A DNA stretch of 64,000 nt from Cobetia amphilecti (GTDB lineage Bacteria; Pseudomonadota; Gammaproteobacteria; Pseudomonadales; Halomonadaceae). The stretch covers positions 2,852,001 to 2,916,000 of the forward strand of contig NZ_CP084115.1 in NCBI RefSeq assembly GCF_020217465.1. Reading direction: 5' to 3'. Positions 47,243 through 56,582 of this stretch are shown here, piece after piece. The number at the start of each line of letters is the position of its first letter. Position 1 is the stretch's first letter. The notes under the pieces were generated by a model, which was given only the letters and a program-made list of their open reading frames with translations, did no database searches and had not been told where the DNA came from. The position numbers and the translations under genes were made by a program.

Positions 47243-47317
47243 GAAGCCTGAGCCCTGGAAGCCTGAGCCCTTGAAGCCTGAGCCCTTGAAGCTTCCGTCC
47301 TTGAAACTTCAGCCCCC
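47243..47317. repeat. Five-unit 15-bp tandem repeat after the DASS gene
   Basis: GAAGCCTGAGCCCTG, then two copies of GAAGCCTGAGCCCTT, then GAAGCTTCCGTCCTT and GAAACTTCAGCCCCC. The array lies between the stop codon and the terminator and abuts the latter. A 12-bp-period stretch (47182-47217, GAGAGCGAAGGT type) precedes it. Confidence 0.92.
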
Positions 47318-47320
47318 GAA

Positions 47321-47359
47321 ACGACAACGCCGGACTCCAATGGAGTCCGGCGTTGTCGT
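47321..47359. terminator. Bidirectional terminator between the DASS gene and gltS
   Basis: A 19-bp perfect inverted repeat (47321-47339 with 47341-47359, core CGCCGGACTCCA) lies between the convergent genes. Confidence 0.9.
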
Positions 47360-47409
47360 TCATGCCAGGCAGATTCTGCGACTTCTCATCATGACATCTG
47401 CTGTCATGT

Positions 47410-48600
47410 TCAGAAGAAGCCGAGGAAGCCCTTGATGATCAGCGAGTTGGCGATATCGATCAGGAAACCACCCACCACCGGCACGATGATGAAGGCCAGA
47501 CGCGACGGCCCGTGGTGCTGCGTGACCGCCTGCATGTTGGCGATCGCCGTCGGCGTGGCGCCCATGCCGAAACCACAGTTACCCGCGACCAGGACTGCTG
47601 CGTCGTAGTTCTTGCCCATCAGGCGGAAGGTGACCTGGGTGGTGTAGAGGAACACCAGCGCGACCTGTGCCAGCAGGATGGCCAGAATCGGCAGTGCCAG
47701 GTTGGCCAGATCCCAGAGCTTGAGCGTCATCAGCGCCAGCGCCAGGAAGATGGACAGGCTGATGTTGCCCAGCACATCCACGGCGTGGGTATTGAGGTGC
47801 TTGTCACCGAAGGCGCGCACCACGTTGCCGATGACGATACAGCTGAACAGCACCCACACGAAGGTCGGCAGCGAGAAGGCGGTGCCCGAGGTGAGTGACT
47901 GCAGCTGCTGGCCACAGACGACCCCGAGCAGCAGCATGAAGAGTGTCTTCAGGGCATTGGACGTATTCAGCGGATGCTGGACTTCCGTCTCGTCATATTC
48001 GGAATCGCTGACCTGGGCGTTGATGTCCTGCCCTTCGCGCTTCATGCGATTGATCAGGAAACGCGCCGTCGGCCCACCGATCAGGGAACCGAACACCAAC
48101 CCGAAGGTGGCACAGGCCATCGCGACTTCCATCGCGCCATTGATGCCATATTCGTCGGCGAAGACGTTGGCCCATGCCGCGCCGGTACCGTGGCCACCGG
48201 ACATGGTGATGGAACCGCCAAGCAGACCCAGTACCGGATCAAGACCGAACAGACTGGCAACACCGACACCCAGCAGGTTCTGCAGAATGAGCAGACCGAT
48301 GACCAGCGCGAGGAACAGCACCAGCTTGCTGCCGCCGGCACGAATCATGCGAACGTCTGCCGACAGGCCAACGGAGCCGAAGAACAGCAACATGAAGGGA
48401 GTCTGGAGACCGCCGAAGAACTGGAACTCGTAACCCAGGCCGCGCAGGCCGGTGACGATGATGGTAGCGATGAGGCCGCCGACCACAGGCTCGGGGATAT
48501 TGAATTCGCGCAGCACGCGCACGCGCTCGACGATCAGATGGCCAACGACGAGGACAAGCGCCGCCAGCAACAGGGTGGTGATAGCATCAAGTTGAATCAT
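47410..48600 (-). CDS. gltS: Sodium/glutamate symporter
   Basis: Inner-membrane sodium-coupled glutamate importer. The 396-residue protein begins MIQLDAITTLLLAALVLVVG. It has the two inverted re-entrant loop motifs of the family, GLLGGSITMSGGHGTGAAWA near 126-145 and VAGNCGFGMGATPTAIANM near 333-351. About ten membrane helices are visible. No strong ribosome site precedes the ATG at 48600, but the start matches the family. The terminator is shared with the convergent DASS gene. Confidence 0.95.
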   Translation of the reverse strand: MIQLDAITTLLLAALVLVVGHLIVERVRVLREFNIPEPVVGGLIATIIVTGLRGLGYEFQFFGGLQTPFMLLFFGSVGLSADVRMIRAGGSKLVLFLALVIGLLILQNLLGVGVASLFGLDPVLGLLGGSITMSGGHGTGAAWANVFADEYGINGAMEVAMACATFGLVFGSLIGGPTARFLINRMKREGQDINAQVSDSEYDETEVQHPLNTSNALKTLFMLLLGVVCGQQLQSLTSGTAFSLPTFVWVLFSCIVIGNVVRAFGDKHLNTHAVDVLGNISLSIFLALALMTLKLWDLANLALPILAILLAQVALVFLYTTQVTFRLMGKNYDAAVLVAGNCGFGMGATPTAIANMQAVTQHHGPSRLAFIIVPVVGGFLIDIANSLIIKGFLGFF

Positions 48601-48979
48601 GCGATACCGATGAGTAGTTGTGGGTTGTTCTAGCGGACCTCCTGAACGAGAGGTGCACTGGCGATGCCCGATCAGAGCAGGGATGGGGACGCATCCATTA
48701 TCTCTTCAATCAGGGGGTTTGCCTTTGCACCGCTTGGAATTGTTGTGTTCTCGAATCCGGTCTGCCACCAGATCGTTATCATTATGCGGGTGCAGCGATG
48801 ATACGCAGGGTGGGCACCGGTGCAAGCCCGGATGTTGACTGAGCCGTCAACATCAGACAAAAGTCTATAGCGGCCTGGCGAGCATGACACGTATTTTCCA
48901 CGCAAGCCTGCCCGCGTCAGCCCAGCAACGGCGGGCGTGAGCGCCAGCCGGGCAACTTCTGCCCTGCCGCGAAACGCAA
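48601..48979. other. gltS upstream region
   Basis: No gene seen in this stretch. The gltS promoter should lie here; on the minus strand a CATAATGAT stretch near 48780 could be a -10 region. The perfect inverted repeat at 48831-48854 lies upstream of it. Confidence 0.45.
48831..48854. promoter_or_regulatory. Perfect 9-bp inverted repeat upstream of gltS
   Basis: GATGTTGAC and GTCAACATC are separated by six bases. It lies about 230 bases before gltS on the minus strand and has no T run, so an operator is likelier than a terminator. The regulator is unknown. Confidence 0.45.
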
Positions 48980-49007
48980 AGACCCCCGCTCTGATGAGCG
49001 AGGGTCT
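48980..49007 (-). terminator. Terminator after leuA
   Basis: AGACCCCCGCTC (48980-48991) pairs with GAGCGAGGGTCT (48996-49007) with one mismatch, about 50 bases after the leuA stop, followed by TTTG on the minus strand. Confidence 0.75.
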
Positions 49008-49057
49008 CGAGAGAGGCAAAAAAGCCCCTGATCAGTCACGCATGAGGCGTGTTGTCG

Positions 49058-50782
49058 TCAGACAGCGACCGGACCGGCTTCCTCGGCACGTTCCGCTTCG
49101 CTGCGTGCACTGCTTTCCAGGCCGCGATTGACCGCCGACAGCACGGCCTTGAGCGACGCGCTCACGGTATCGCCATCCTCGGCCATGCCGCAGACACGCT
49201 TGCCATCCAGGTTGAGCATCACGAAGGCCACCGCGACGGCATCGCTGCCTTCGCCGAGGGCGTGCTCACCGTAGTCCACCACGCTGACGGTGGAACCGGT
49301 GTGACGCTGCCAGGCATCCATGAAGGCGGAGATGGCACCGTTGCCTTCGCCGGCCAGCGCGATCTGCTCGCCCTTGTCATCGACCAGTGTCGCGGTGAGC
49401 TGCTCGGCCCCTTCGCGATCCAGACGATAGCCCTTGAGGCTCAGCGGCGCCTCACGCTTGAAGCTGGTATCAAGAATCGCGCGAATCTGGTCGCTGGACA
49501 GCTCACCACTGACCTGCTCGCTGGCCTTCTGCACGTGCGGCGCAAGCTCGAGGCTCATCCAGCGCGGCAGGCTGATGCCGTGATCGCGCTCGAGCAGGAA
49601 GGCCATGCCACCCTTGCCGGACTGACTGTTGACGCGGATCACCGCCTGGAAATCGCGGCCCAGATCCTGCGGGTCGATGGGCAGATAGGCGACCTGCCAC
49701 GGCTCATCAGGCTGCTGCTTCTTGAGGCACTTGCGGATGGCGTCCTGGTGGCTGCCGGAGAAGGCGGTGTAGACCAGCTCGCCGACCCACGGGTGACGCG
49801 GGTGAACCGGCAGATTGGTGCACTCGGTGTAGACCTGGATGATCTCGTCCGGGTTGGAGAGATCCAGCTCCGGATCGATGCCCTGGCTGTAGAGGTTCAT
49901 CGCCAGGGTGATCAAGTCCATGTTGCCGGTGCGCTCACCGTTGCCCAGCAGGGTGCCTTCGATGCGGTCAGCCCCGGCCAGCAGGCCAAGTTCGGCGGCA
50001 GCGGCGGCGCCACCGCGGTCGTTGTGGGTGTGCAGCGAGATGATCGAGCAGTCACGACGGCTCAGGTGCTTGATGAAGTACTCGACCTGATCGGCGAAGT
50101 GATTGGCCGGGCCCACTTCCACCGTGGCCGGCAGGTTGAGGATGCAGCGTTTTTCCGGCGTCGGCTGCCAGACATCCATCACCGCCTCACACACCTCGAC
50201 GGCGTAATCCATCTCGGTAGAGGTGAAACTCTCCGGCGAGTACTGGAACACCCAGTTGGTGTCCGGATAGCGCTCGGCGTAGTCCTTGACCAGCTGTGCA
50301 CCCTCGACGGCGATGGCCTTGATGCCGTCACGGTCCATCTCGAACACCCGCTCACGCTGCACGGTGGAGGTGGAGTTGTAGACGTGAACGACGGCATCAC
50401 GCGCACCGACCAGCGATTCGAAGGTACGCGCGATCAGATGCTCACGCGCCTGCACCAGCACCTGGATGCTGACGCCTTCCGGGACCTGGTCTTCCTCGAT
50501 CAACCAGCGCACGAAGTCGAAATCGAGCTGACTGGCGGAGGGGAAACCGACTTCGATCTCCTTGAGGCCGATCTTGACCAGCAGCTTCCACATCAGCTTC
50601 TTCTGCTCGACCGTCATCGGCTCGAGCAGCGCCTGATTGCCATCACGCAGGTCGACACTCGCCCATAGCGGCGCCTGGGTCACGGTACGCGACGGCCACT
50701 GGCGGTCGGTCAGTGCGACAGGGGTCACGGGGCGATATTTGGTGTGGTCGAAGGCAGCACTTGGCGTGGATGCAGCAGTCAT
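49058..50782 (-). CDS. leuA: 2-isopropylmalate synthase, long form
   Basis: First committed enzyme of leucine synthesis, condensing acetyl-CoA with 2-oxoisovalerate. The 574-residue protein is of the long LeuA type. [19 protein letters not shown] near 45-63 begins the catalytic barrel, and [20 protein letters not shown] near 250-269 and [11 protein letters not shown] near 281 hold metal and substrate residues. A C-terminal LeuA regulatory domain (about 430-560) gives leucine feedback. The start [18 protein letters not shown] has AAGGA eight bases upstream; a GTG further up is less likely. It stands alone, divergent from an Lrp-type regulator. Confidence 0.96.
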   Translation of the reverse strand: MTAASTPSAAFDHTKYRPVTPVALTDRQWPSRTVTQAPLWASVDLRDGNQALLEPMTVEQKKLMWKLLVKIGLKEIEVGFPSASQLDFDFVRWLIEEDQVPEGVSIQVLVQAREHLIARTFESLVGARDAVVHVYNSTSTVQRERVFEMDRDGIKAIAVEGAQLVKDYAERYPDTNWVFQYSPESFTSTEMDYAVEVCEAVMDVWQPTPEKRCILNLPATVEVGPANHFADQVEYFIKHLSRRDCSIISLHTHNDRGGAAAAAELGLLAGADRIEGTLLGNGERTGNMDLITLAMNLYSQGIDPELDLSNPDEIIQVYTECTNLPVHPRHPWVGELVYTAFSGSHQDAIRKCLKKQQPDEPWQVAYLPIDPQDLGRDFQAVIRVNSQSGKGGMAFLLERDHGISLPRWMSLELAPHVQKASEQVSGELSSDQIRAILDTSFKREAPLSLKGYRLDREGAEQLTATLVDDKGEQIALAGEGNGAISAFMDAWQRHTGSTVSVVDYGEHALGEGSDAVAVAFVMLNLDGKRVCGMAEDGDTVSASLKAVLSAVNRGLESSARSEAERAEEAGPVAV

Positions 50783-51339
50783 GGTCGTGTCCTTGGCGGT
50801 CTGGGTGCGAAAAACCGGCAATCGAGGCCCGATACGGGAGATCGATGGCACCTTTCGCACTCAACAGTGTCCCAATCGGGGCGCCTGAGTAAATGTGAGA
50901 TGACGAAGGCGTGAAGGCCTTGCATCCGAAAGCTTGCCGTCAGCAGGGCAAGCAAGCAAGTCGGGGGCAGCGTAACGTCACTGCCCGCCGCAAGCTCCGG
51001 GACCGGATCACGGTCTCCAGCGCGGAGAGAAGGACGGTGGGATCACCACCAGAGCCCTTTCGGCAGCCTCGCTTCGATCAGAAGCCGACTGCGTTCCGCG
51101 TTCACCGGTTGCAAGAGGCGTGTCGCCAGCGCCGGTGGCTCATCCTGCTCAGGTCTGTCGTTCGCGCCGTGCATCGTGTCATGCGACAGCCACGACCCGA
51201 GCGGGCATCTTCATCGCTGAGCAGTGATTACAGTATATGCCGCATATCAGGGCGGACGATTGCGAAAACCACATGACATCGCCATCTTAAAAGCAGATTA
51301 TTTCACCATTCACATCTTCACCGCTAATGGATTGCGAAA
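50783..51339. other. Divergent region between leuA and the Lrp-type regulator
   Basis: 557 bases with no accepted gene. Minus-strand frames that could act as a leader peptide exist, but none is rich in leucine codons. GACCG and CGGTC (about 51001-51016) can pair. The palindrome at 51234-51249 is the best regulatory candidate and lies in the A/T-rich part nearest the regulator gene. Confidence 0.45.
51234..51249. promoter_or_regulatory. ATATGC-C-GCATAT palindrome between leuA and the Lrp-type gene
   Basis: An exact 6-bp inverted repeat around one base, 90 bases from the Lrp-type gene start, in the only A/T-rich part of the gap. It may be bound by the neighbouring Lrp-family regulator. Confidence 0.4.
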
Positions 51340-51828
51340 ATGAGCCAGAATATTCCTCTCCCGACACTGGACCGCTTCGACCGTCGCATTCTTGACGAGC
51401 TTCAGCACTCGGGTCGCATCAGCAATCAGGAACTCGCGGAGCGCATTGGCCTGTCCCCGTCGCCCTGCCTGCGCCGTGTCCGTGCGCTGGAAGAAAGCGG
51501 CATGATCACCGGCTACCGCGCCCAGATAGATGCCCGCAAGCTGGGACTCAGCCTGATGGCGTTGCTGCATATCTCGATGGACCGCCACACCCCGGAACGC
51601 TTCACCAACTTCGAGGACACCATCGCCTCGCTGCCCCAGGTGATGGAATGCCTGCTGATCACCGGCCAGGAAGCCGATTACCAGCTCAAGGTGGTGGTCA
51701 AGGACATGGATGACTATCACGACCTGCTGCTCAAGCAGATCACGCGGATCGAAGGTGTGACCGGCGTGCATTCAAGCTTCGTGCTGCGTCAGGTGATCGA
51801 TCACCAGCGCGTCCCGACGACCTCCTGA
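51340..51828 (+). CDS. Lrp/AsnC-family transcriptional regulator
   Basis: Feast-famine-type regulator of 162 residues. The N-terminal helix-turn-helix is LDRFDRRILDELQHSGRISN near 10-29 followed by SPSPCLRRVRALEESGMI near 40-57. The C-terminal ligand-binding RAM domain covers about 70-155 (MECLLITGQEADYQLKVVV near 101). The group with SPCLRRV resembles BkdR/Lrp-type members. It is divergent from leuA, so it may control leuA in response to an amino acid; that is inference from position. The ribosome site is weak. A very long hairpin follows. Confidence 0.88.
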   Translation: MSQNIPLPTLDRFDRRILDELQHSGRISNQELAERIGLSPSPCLRRVRALEESGMITGYRAQIDARKLGLSLMALLHISMDRHTPERFTNFEDTIASLPQVMECLLITGQEADYQLKVVVKDMDDYHDLLLKQITRIEGVTGVHSSFVLRQVIDHQRVPTTS

Positions 51829-51849
51829 GCCTGACTGCCTGAATCAAGA

Positions 51850-51907
51850 CTTCAGCAACACGAAAGCCCCGTCGGCTATCACCGGCGGGGCTTTCGTGTT
51901 GCTGAAG
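51850..51907. terminator. 26-bp-stem bidirectional terminator
   Basis: 51850-51875 pairs with 51882-51907 over 26 bp with one wobble and a 6-base loop; the GAAAGCCCCG core is similar to other terminators in this window. It lies between the Lrp-type gene and the convergent hppD. Confidence 0.92.
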
Positions 51908-51954
51908 ATGCCATCGTGATCACGCGGTGATCAGGGCGTGCCGGAATGGGTGGA

Positions 51955-53034
51955 TCACTCGGCGCTGATGATGCCGCGGCGGATCTGGTCTTCCTCGATG
52001 GATTCGAACAGTGCCTTGAAGTTGCCCTCGCCGAAACCATCGTTGCCCTTGCGCTGGATGATCTCGAAGAAGATCGGTCCGATCACCGTCTCGGTGAAGA
52101 TCTGCAACAGAATCCCCTCCCCTGGCGCGCCATCGACCAGCAGGTTCAATGCCTTGAGGTCCTCGACATTCTCTTCGTGGTTGGGCACCCGCGCATCGAC
52201 CTTCTCATAATAGGTGGCCGGCGTGGTCAGGAAGGTGACGCCATTGGCCTTGAGCGCCTTGACGGTGGCATGGATATCATCCGTCGCCATCGCCAGATGC
52301 TGGATACCCTCGCCATGGTATTCGCGGATGAATTCCGCGATCTGGGAGTCATCATCCGCTGACTCGTTGATGGGAATGTGCATCTTGCCGCACGGTGCCG
52401 TCATCGCGCGCGAGAAGAGCCCGGTCATCTTGCCTTCGATATCGAAATAGCGGATCTCGCGGAAGTTGGCGATACGCGCATAGAAGTCTGCCCACACATC
52501 CATCTGGCCACGCCCGACATTGTGGGTCAGGTGATCCAGCGTATGCAGGCCGACACTGTTGGCATTCTCGATTGCGCCGTCGATGGCGATGAAGTCGGTA
52601 TCGTAGATCGAGCGCTCGCGGTGATGGTCCACGAAGTACAGCACCGAACCGCCGATGCCTTGCACCGCAGGGATGCCCACCTCGCCCGGCCCGACCGGAT
52701 GCTCGACGCTGCGCGCACCGTGCGCCAGTGCGTAGCGATGCGCCTGCTCGGCATCCGCCACGCGCCAGGCCATCGCACAGGCACTCGGGCCGTGGATCGC
52801 CGCGAATTCCGCCGCCGGGCTGTTCGGCTCGGCGTTGAGCACCACATTGATGCCGTGCTGCTGGAACAGGAACACCTGCTTGGAGCGATGGCGACGGGTC
52901 TCGGTAAATCCGAGCTGGTTGAACAACTTGCGCAGGGCATCGATGCCGGCCGCATCCGGGGCCGTGAATTCGACGAACTCGAAGCCGTCCGTGCCGATGG
53001 GATTGTGCTGTTCGATACGCGCCGGTGCGTTCAT
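51955..53034 (-). CDS. hppD: 4-hydroxyphenylpyruvate dioxygenase
   Basis: Non-heme iron enzyme turning 4-hydroxyphenylpyruvate into homogentisate in tyrosine breakdown. The 359-residue protein has the two-domain vicinal-oxygen-chelate fold. The iron ligands are the histidine in LDHLTHNV near 165, the histidine in GIQHLAMATDDI near 245 and the glutamate in FFEIIQRKG near 325. AGGAG lies before the ATG. It is monocistronic. With phenylalanine hydroxylase at the end of this window, it supports a phenylalanine-tyrosine-homogentisate route. Confidence 0.97.
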   Translation of the reverse strand: MNAPARIEQHNPIGTDGFEFVEFTAPDAAGIDALRKLFNQLGFTETRRHRSKQVFLFQQHGINVVLNAEPNSPAAEFAAIHGPSACAMAWRVADAEQAHRYALAHGARSVEHPVGPGEVGIPAVQGIGGSVLYFVDHHRERSIYDTDFIAIDGAIENANSVGLHTLDHLTHNVGRGQMDVWADFYARIANFREIRYFDIEGKMTGLFSRAMTAPCGKMHIPINESADDDSQIAEFIREYHGEGIQHLAMATDDIHATVKALKANGVTFLTTPATYYEKVDARVPNHEENVEDLKALNLLVDGAPGEGILLQIFTETVIGPIFFEIIQRKGNDGFGEGNFKALFESIEEDQIRRGIISAE

Positions 53035-53392
53035 GAGGGGCTCCTGAGTCAGGCTGCCGACAAGGCAGGCAAGGTAGAGAAAAGGCGGGCAACATCCTTC
53101 ACGACAGGCGAACGCATCGCGCTGATCACCTGTCGTGTCCCGATTCCGCTATCGGAAATCTATGCCTTGCCTGCCGCCCTGCCCATTCGCCTTGCGCCCT
53201 CATTGGTGCCGTGTCCGGCCTCCCCTCACGCCAGACATGTAACGAAACCCTGCCATGGCGCTGACGGCCATCTCGACACTGCCCACTCGGGGCGCTCCCA
53301 CTGCCGCCAGCGCCTGACACTGCGTCATGCTTTCTTTACACCTATCGACGCGTCTCGCCTGCTGCTGCCTCTTGCCCGTCTTGCGTTGGTCG
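53035..53392. other. Intergenic region between hppD and argO
   Basis: 358 bases; no gene seen. An imperfect inverted repeat, GATTCCG-CTAT-CGGAAATC (53142-53160), lies about 110 bases before hppD and could be part of its control region. No promoter pair or hairpin terminator of argO is clear. Confidence 0.4.
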
Positions 53393-53998
53393 CTAGAGCC
53401 AGGCACCGCTGCCCAGCTGCCAGGCGACCCACAGCAGAATCGTGGCGATGAAGGCCTCGATGACCTGCCAGGCACGCGGGCTGGTCAGACGTGGCGCCAG
53501 CCAACCGGCACATGCCACCAGGCCGAAGAACCAGCCGAAGGAGGCCAGGCTCGCCCCGACGATGAAGCTTTCCGGGGACGGCTGCTGCGCGCCGATCGCG
53601 CCCAGCATCACCAGCGTATCCAGATAGACCTGCGGGTTGAGCAGCGTGACGGCCAAGGTTGCCGCCAGCACCTTGCCGAGGTTGGCCTTGAGCGCGTTGC
53701 TCGCCGTCAGCTGGCCGCCAGTGCGCATGCGCCCCAACGCCTTGAGTGCCTGCCAGAGCAGAAACGCCACCCCGCCCCAGCGGGCAATGCTCATCAAAAG
53801 CGGCGACTGCTGCATCAGCGCGCCCAGCCCGAGCACGCCGGCGATGATCAGCACGCCATCGCACAGCGCGCAGAGCCCCGCCACCCACCATTGATGCTCG
53901 CGCTTGAGACCCTGTCCCAACACGAAGGCATTCTGCGCCCCGATGGCGATGATCAAGCCTGCGCCTACCCCTGCCCCATTGAAGAATGACCACCACAT
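53393..53998 (-). CDS. argO: Arginine exporter, LysE/ArgO family
   Basis: Inner-membrane exporter of arginine and related basic amino acids. The 201-residue protein has six hydrophobic segments. It begins with GAGVGAGLIIAIGAQNAFVL (residues 8-27), the conserved LysE/ArgO N-terminus, and carries LLNPQVYLDTLVMLGAIG near 120-137. The divergent neighbour is an ArgP-type regulator, the same arrangement as the lysE-lysG pair and a strong guide to function. AAAGGAC precedes the ATG. Confidence 0.93.
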   Translation of the reverse strand: MWWSFFNGAGVGAGLIIAIGAQNAFVLGQGLKREHQWWVAGLCALCDGVLIIAGVLGLGALMQQSPLLMSIARWGGVAFLLWQALKALGRMRTGGQLTASNALKANLGKVLAATLAVTLLNPQVYLDTLVMLGAIGAQQPSPESFIVGASLASFGWFFGLVACAGWLAPRLTSPRAWQVIEAFIATILLWVAWQLGSGAWL

Positions 53999-54084
53999 AT
54001 CGCCTGTCCTTTCGTCGTGTCGTTGCCGTGACTGACGACGTCTGCCACGGCTGTCAGTGCTGAGGCAGGCAGAGTACGCTAGGA

Positions 54085-54109
54085 TGAATCCATCAAGGAA
54101 ATTGATTCA
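54085..54109. promoter_or_regulatory. Inverted repeat TGAATC-N13-GATTCA between argO and argP
   Basis: A perfect 6-bp inverted repeat with 13-base spacing in the 135-base divergent gap. LysR-type regulators such as ArgP bind dyad sequences of this scale, so this is the likely ArgP site. Confidence 0.5.
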
Positions 54110-54133
54110 GGGAATGGATCATAAGGAATACTG

Positions 54134-55072
54134 ATGCTGGACTATAAACTGCTGGAGGCGCTGGCGGCCGTCATCGATCAGGCGGGCTTTGAACGCGGGG
54201 CGCGAGCACTGGGGCTGACGCAGTCGGCGGTCTCGCAGCGCATCAAGTTGCTGGAGGCACGGCTGGGGCAGCCGGTACTGGTGCGTACACCGCGCCTGGG
54301 GCCGACGCCGCTCGGGCGGCGCCTGCTCAATCATGTCCAGCAGGTGCGCCTGCTGGAACATGACCTGCTCGACCAGATTCCCGCCCTCGGCGAGAGCGAG
54401 CAGCGACTGCGCATCGCCATCAATGCCGATTCGCTGGCCACCTGGTGGCCGACCGTCACCGGCAGTTTCTGTCGCGAGCGTGACCTGTTGCTGGACATGC
54501 TGGTGGAGGATCAGGAAGTGGCGCTCAGGCGCATGCGCGACGGAGAAGTCGCGGGCTGCATCTGTGCCACGCCACGCCCGGTGCAGGGTGCGCGCTCCCA
54601 CCCGCTGGGCAGCATGCGCTATCGGGCGCTGGCCAGCCCGGACTTCGTGCAGCGCCATATCGCGAAGAAAGGCCACGCCATCCCGCCCCTTATGCCGGCC
54701 GAGACCCTGCGCAGCATGCCCGCCATCGTCTATGGCCGTGATGACCGCCTGCAGCACCGGCTGTTGTCGACCATGGGCTTCGATGAGCCCTTCCCCCACC
54801 ACCTCTGCCCGTCGTCGGAGGGTTTCGTGCGTCTGGCCTTGAGCGGCATGGGCTACGGCATGATTCCCGAGCAGCAGGCGGCGCATCTGCTGGCCAGTGG
54901 TGAGCTGGTGGATATCGCGCCGAACCATGCCCTCGATGTACCGCTTTACTGGCATCACTGGCGCCACGGTGGCAGCACGCTGGACAAGCTCACCGACCAC
55001 CTGCTGCGGGAATGTGCCACGACATTGCGCCCGATGCCGGAGCAGGAGACGCCCCGCCCCGGCATGCTGTGA
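54134..55072 (+). CDS. argP: LysR-family regulator ArgP (IciA type)
   Basis: Activator of argO that responds to arginine and lysine. The 312-residue protein has the LysR helix-turn-helix at residues 3-60 (LDYKLLEALAAVIDQAGFER, then LTQSAVSQRIKLLEARLGQP), characteristic of ArgP/LysG. The effector domain includes RIAINADSLATWWPTV near 93-108, also specific to this branch. AAGGA precedes the ATG. The divergent argO gene confirms the pairing. Nothing separates it from argE downstream except 40 bases on the opposite strand. Confidence 0.93.
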   Translation: MLDYKLLEALAAVIDQAGFERGARALGLTQSAVSQRIKLLEARLGQPVLVRTPRLGPTPLGRRLLNHVQQVRLLEHDLLDQIPALGESEQRLRIAINADSLATWWPTVTGSFCRERDLLLDMLVEDQEVALRRMRDGEVAGCICATPRPVQGARSHPLGSMRYRALASPDFVQRHIAKKGHAIPPLMPAETLRSMPAIVYGRDDRLQHRLLSTMGFDEPFPHHLCPSSEGFVRLALSGMGYGMIPEQQAAHLLASGELVDIAPNHALDVPLYWHHWRHGGSTLDKLTDHLLRECATTLRPMPEQETPRPGML

Positions 55073-55112
55073 GATCACGTGTCAGTCGTGCATCAGGCCC
55101 GACACAGGAGCC

Positions 55113-56351
55113 TCAACCGCCCTGTTGCTCACGCACCAGCTGGGCCAGGAAGCGATCACAGGCCGCCAGCTGGCTGAGCTCGATGTACTCATTGGCCTGA
55201 TGCGCGACCCCGATGGAGCCTGGCCCGCAGACCACCGTCGGCCAGCCTTCGCTCTGGAACTGTCCCGCCTCGGTGGTGTACGCCACGGCCTCGCTGGCCC
55301 GCTCATCGCCCAGCAGACGCTGGCAGAGGCGAATGGCCGGGTCCCGATCGCCATGCCCGAGTGACGGCACCGTTTCCACCGTGCGTTCGCTACGAATCGT
55401 CACTTCTGGCGCCCGCTCACGATAGGGAGCGACCAGACGCTCGGCGTGGGCATCGATCTCCGCCAGCATCGCCTCGACATCCTCGCCCGGCAGATGGCGC
55501 AGCTCCCAGTCGAAGATGCACTCCCCGGCGGTGATGTTGACCGCCGTGCCGCCCTCGATACGCCCGACGTGCAGGCTGGCGTGGGGCACATCGAAGCGCT
55601 CGTCCAGATGGCCGCAGTCGATGCGCGCCTGCATGCGGTCCTCGATGAAGGTCACCATGCGCGCCGCCAGATGGATGGCACTCACCCCCTGATAGACCAG
55701 GCTGGAATGCGACGGCTTGCCGGTCACCGTGGTGCGCAGATCGGTAATGCCCTTGTGGGCATCGACGATCGCCATCATGGTCGGCTCGCCCACCAGCACC
55801 GCCGCCGGACGCGGCAGGCGGTCACGCAGGCGTGCGATCATGCGCGGCGCCCCCAGACAGCCGATCTCCTCGTCATAGGAGAAGGCAAGAATCACCGGCT
55901 TTTTCAGCGTGCCCGCACGTTGGGCATTCACCAGCGCCGGCACCGCCGCCATGCAGCAGGCGATGAAGCCCTTCATGTCGGCGGAACCGCGCCCATGAAG
56001 GCGACCCTCGGCCTCACGCAGCGTGAAGGGATCACTGTCCCAGGCCTGACCCTCCACCGGCACCACATCGGTGTGCCCGGAGAGCACCACACCACCCTCG
56101 ACCTCCGGCCCGATCACCGCCAGCAGATTGGCCTTGTCGCCGCCATCGTTGTGGATGACCTCGGCACTGACGCCGACCACTTCCAGGGCGTCGCGCAGGC
56201 AATGGATCAACGCCAGATTCGACTCGCGCGACACGGTATTGAAGCTGACCAGATGCGCCAGCCAGTCGCGGCTATTGGGCCAGTCGGAGAAATCGGCGTG
56301 CTGCGGCATCAGGCTGGCGGTATTGGCGATGGGGGACGCTGAAGCGGACAT
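55113..56351 (-). CDS. argE: Acetylornithine deacetylase
   Basis: Zinc enzyme that removes acetate from N2-acetylornithine to yield ornithine in arginine synthesis. The 412-residue M20 peptidase-family protein has LSGHTDVVPVEGQAWDSDPF near 88-107, GRGSADMKGF near 118 and the catalytic glutamate pair in FSYDEEIGCLG near 151. The ATG at 56351 has AGGA six bases upstream; one two codons earlier has no space for a ribosome site. It sits beside argO/argP, a loose arginine-related group. Confidence 0.93.
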   Translation of the reverse strand: MSASASPIANTASLMPQHADFSDWPNSRDWLAHLVSFNTVSRESNLALIHCLRDALEVVGVSAEVIHNDGGDKANLLAVIGPEVEGGVVLSGHTDVVPVEGQAWDSDPFTLREAEGRLHGRGSADMKGFIACCMAAVPALVNAQRAGTLKKPVILAFSYDEEIGCLGAPRMIARLRDRLPRPAAVLVGEPTMMAIVDAHKGITDLRTTVTGKPSHSSLVYQGVSAIHLAARMVTFIEDRMQARIDCGHLDERFDVPHASLHVGRIEGGTAVNITAGECIFDWELRHLPGEDVEAMLAEIDAHAERLVAPYRERAPEVTIRSERTVETVPSLGHGDRDPAIRLCQRLLGDERASEAVAYTTEAGQFQSEGWPTVVCGPGSIGVAHQANEYIELSQLAACDRFLAQLVREQQGG

Positions 56352-56486
56352 GGGCATTCCTGTGCAGATACATCAGAGCGGAGAGCACCATACGCAGCGC
56401 GCTGGCCTCATATGCCCACCGGTATAGCGCAGCGCTTCTTCGACAACAAGGGCCTGGCTGCAACATCCGACTGGCAGGCACGCTTC

Positions 56487-56536
56487 AAAAAAGACGACGC
56501 CGCCACACCCGATGAAAGGGCGTGGCGGCGTCGTCT
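56487..56536 (-). terminator. Terminator after fdhA
   Basis: AGACGACGCCGCCAC (56492-56506) pairs with 56522-56536, 15 bp, with a 15-base loop that pairs further. Six T follow on the minus strand. The rest of the gap up to argE holds nothing. Confidence 0.88.
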
Positions 56537-56582
56537 GTGGCGGCAGAACTCCGCTACGGGCGGGATTCAGGCCGTGATGGCA

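Noticed and set aside
49049-50668. 539-codon plus-strand frame opposite leuA
   Set aside because: Shadow of leuA with no independent evidence.
50990-51120. Leader peptide ending in two tryptophan codons upstream of leuA
   Set aside because: A frame ending LWW-stop exists, but it has only a GTG start without a ribosome site, and tryptophan is the wrong amino acid for leuA control.
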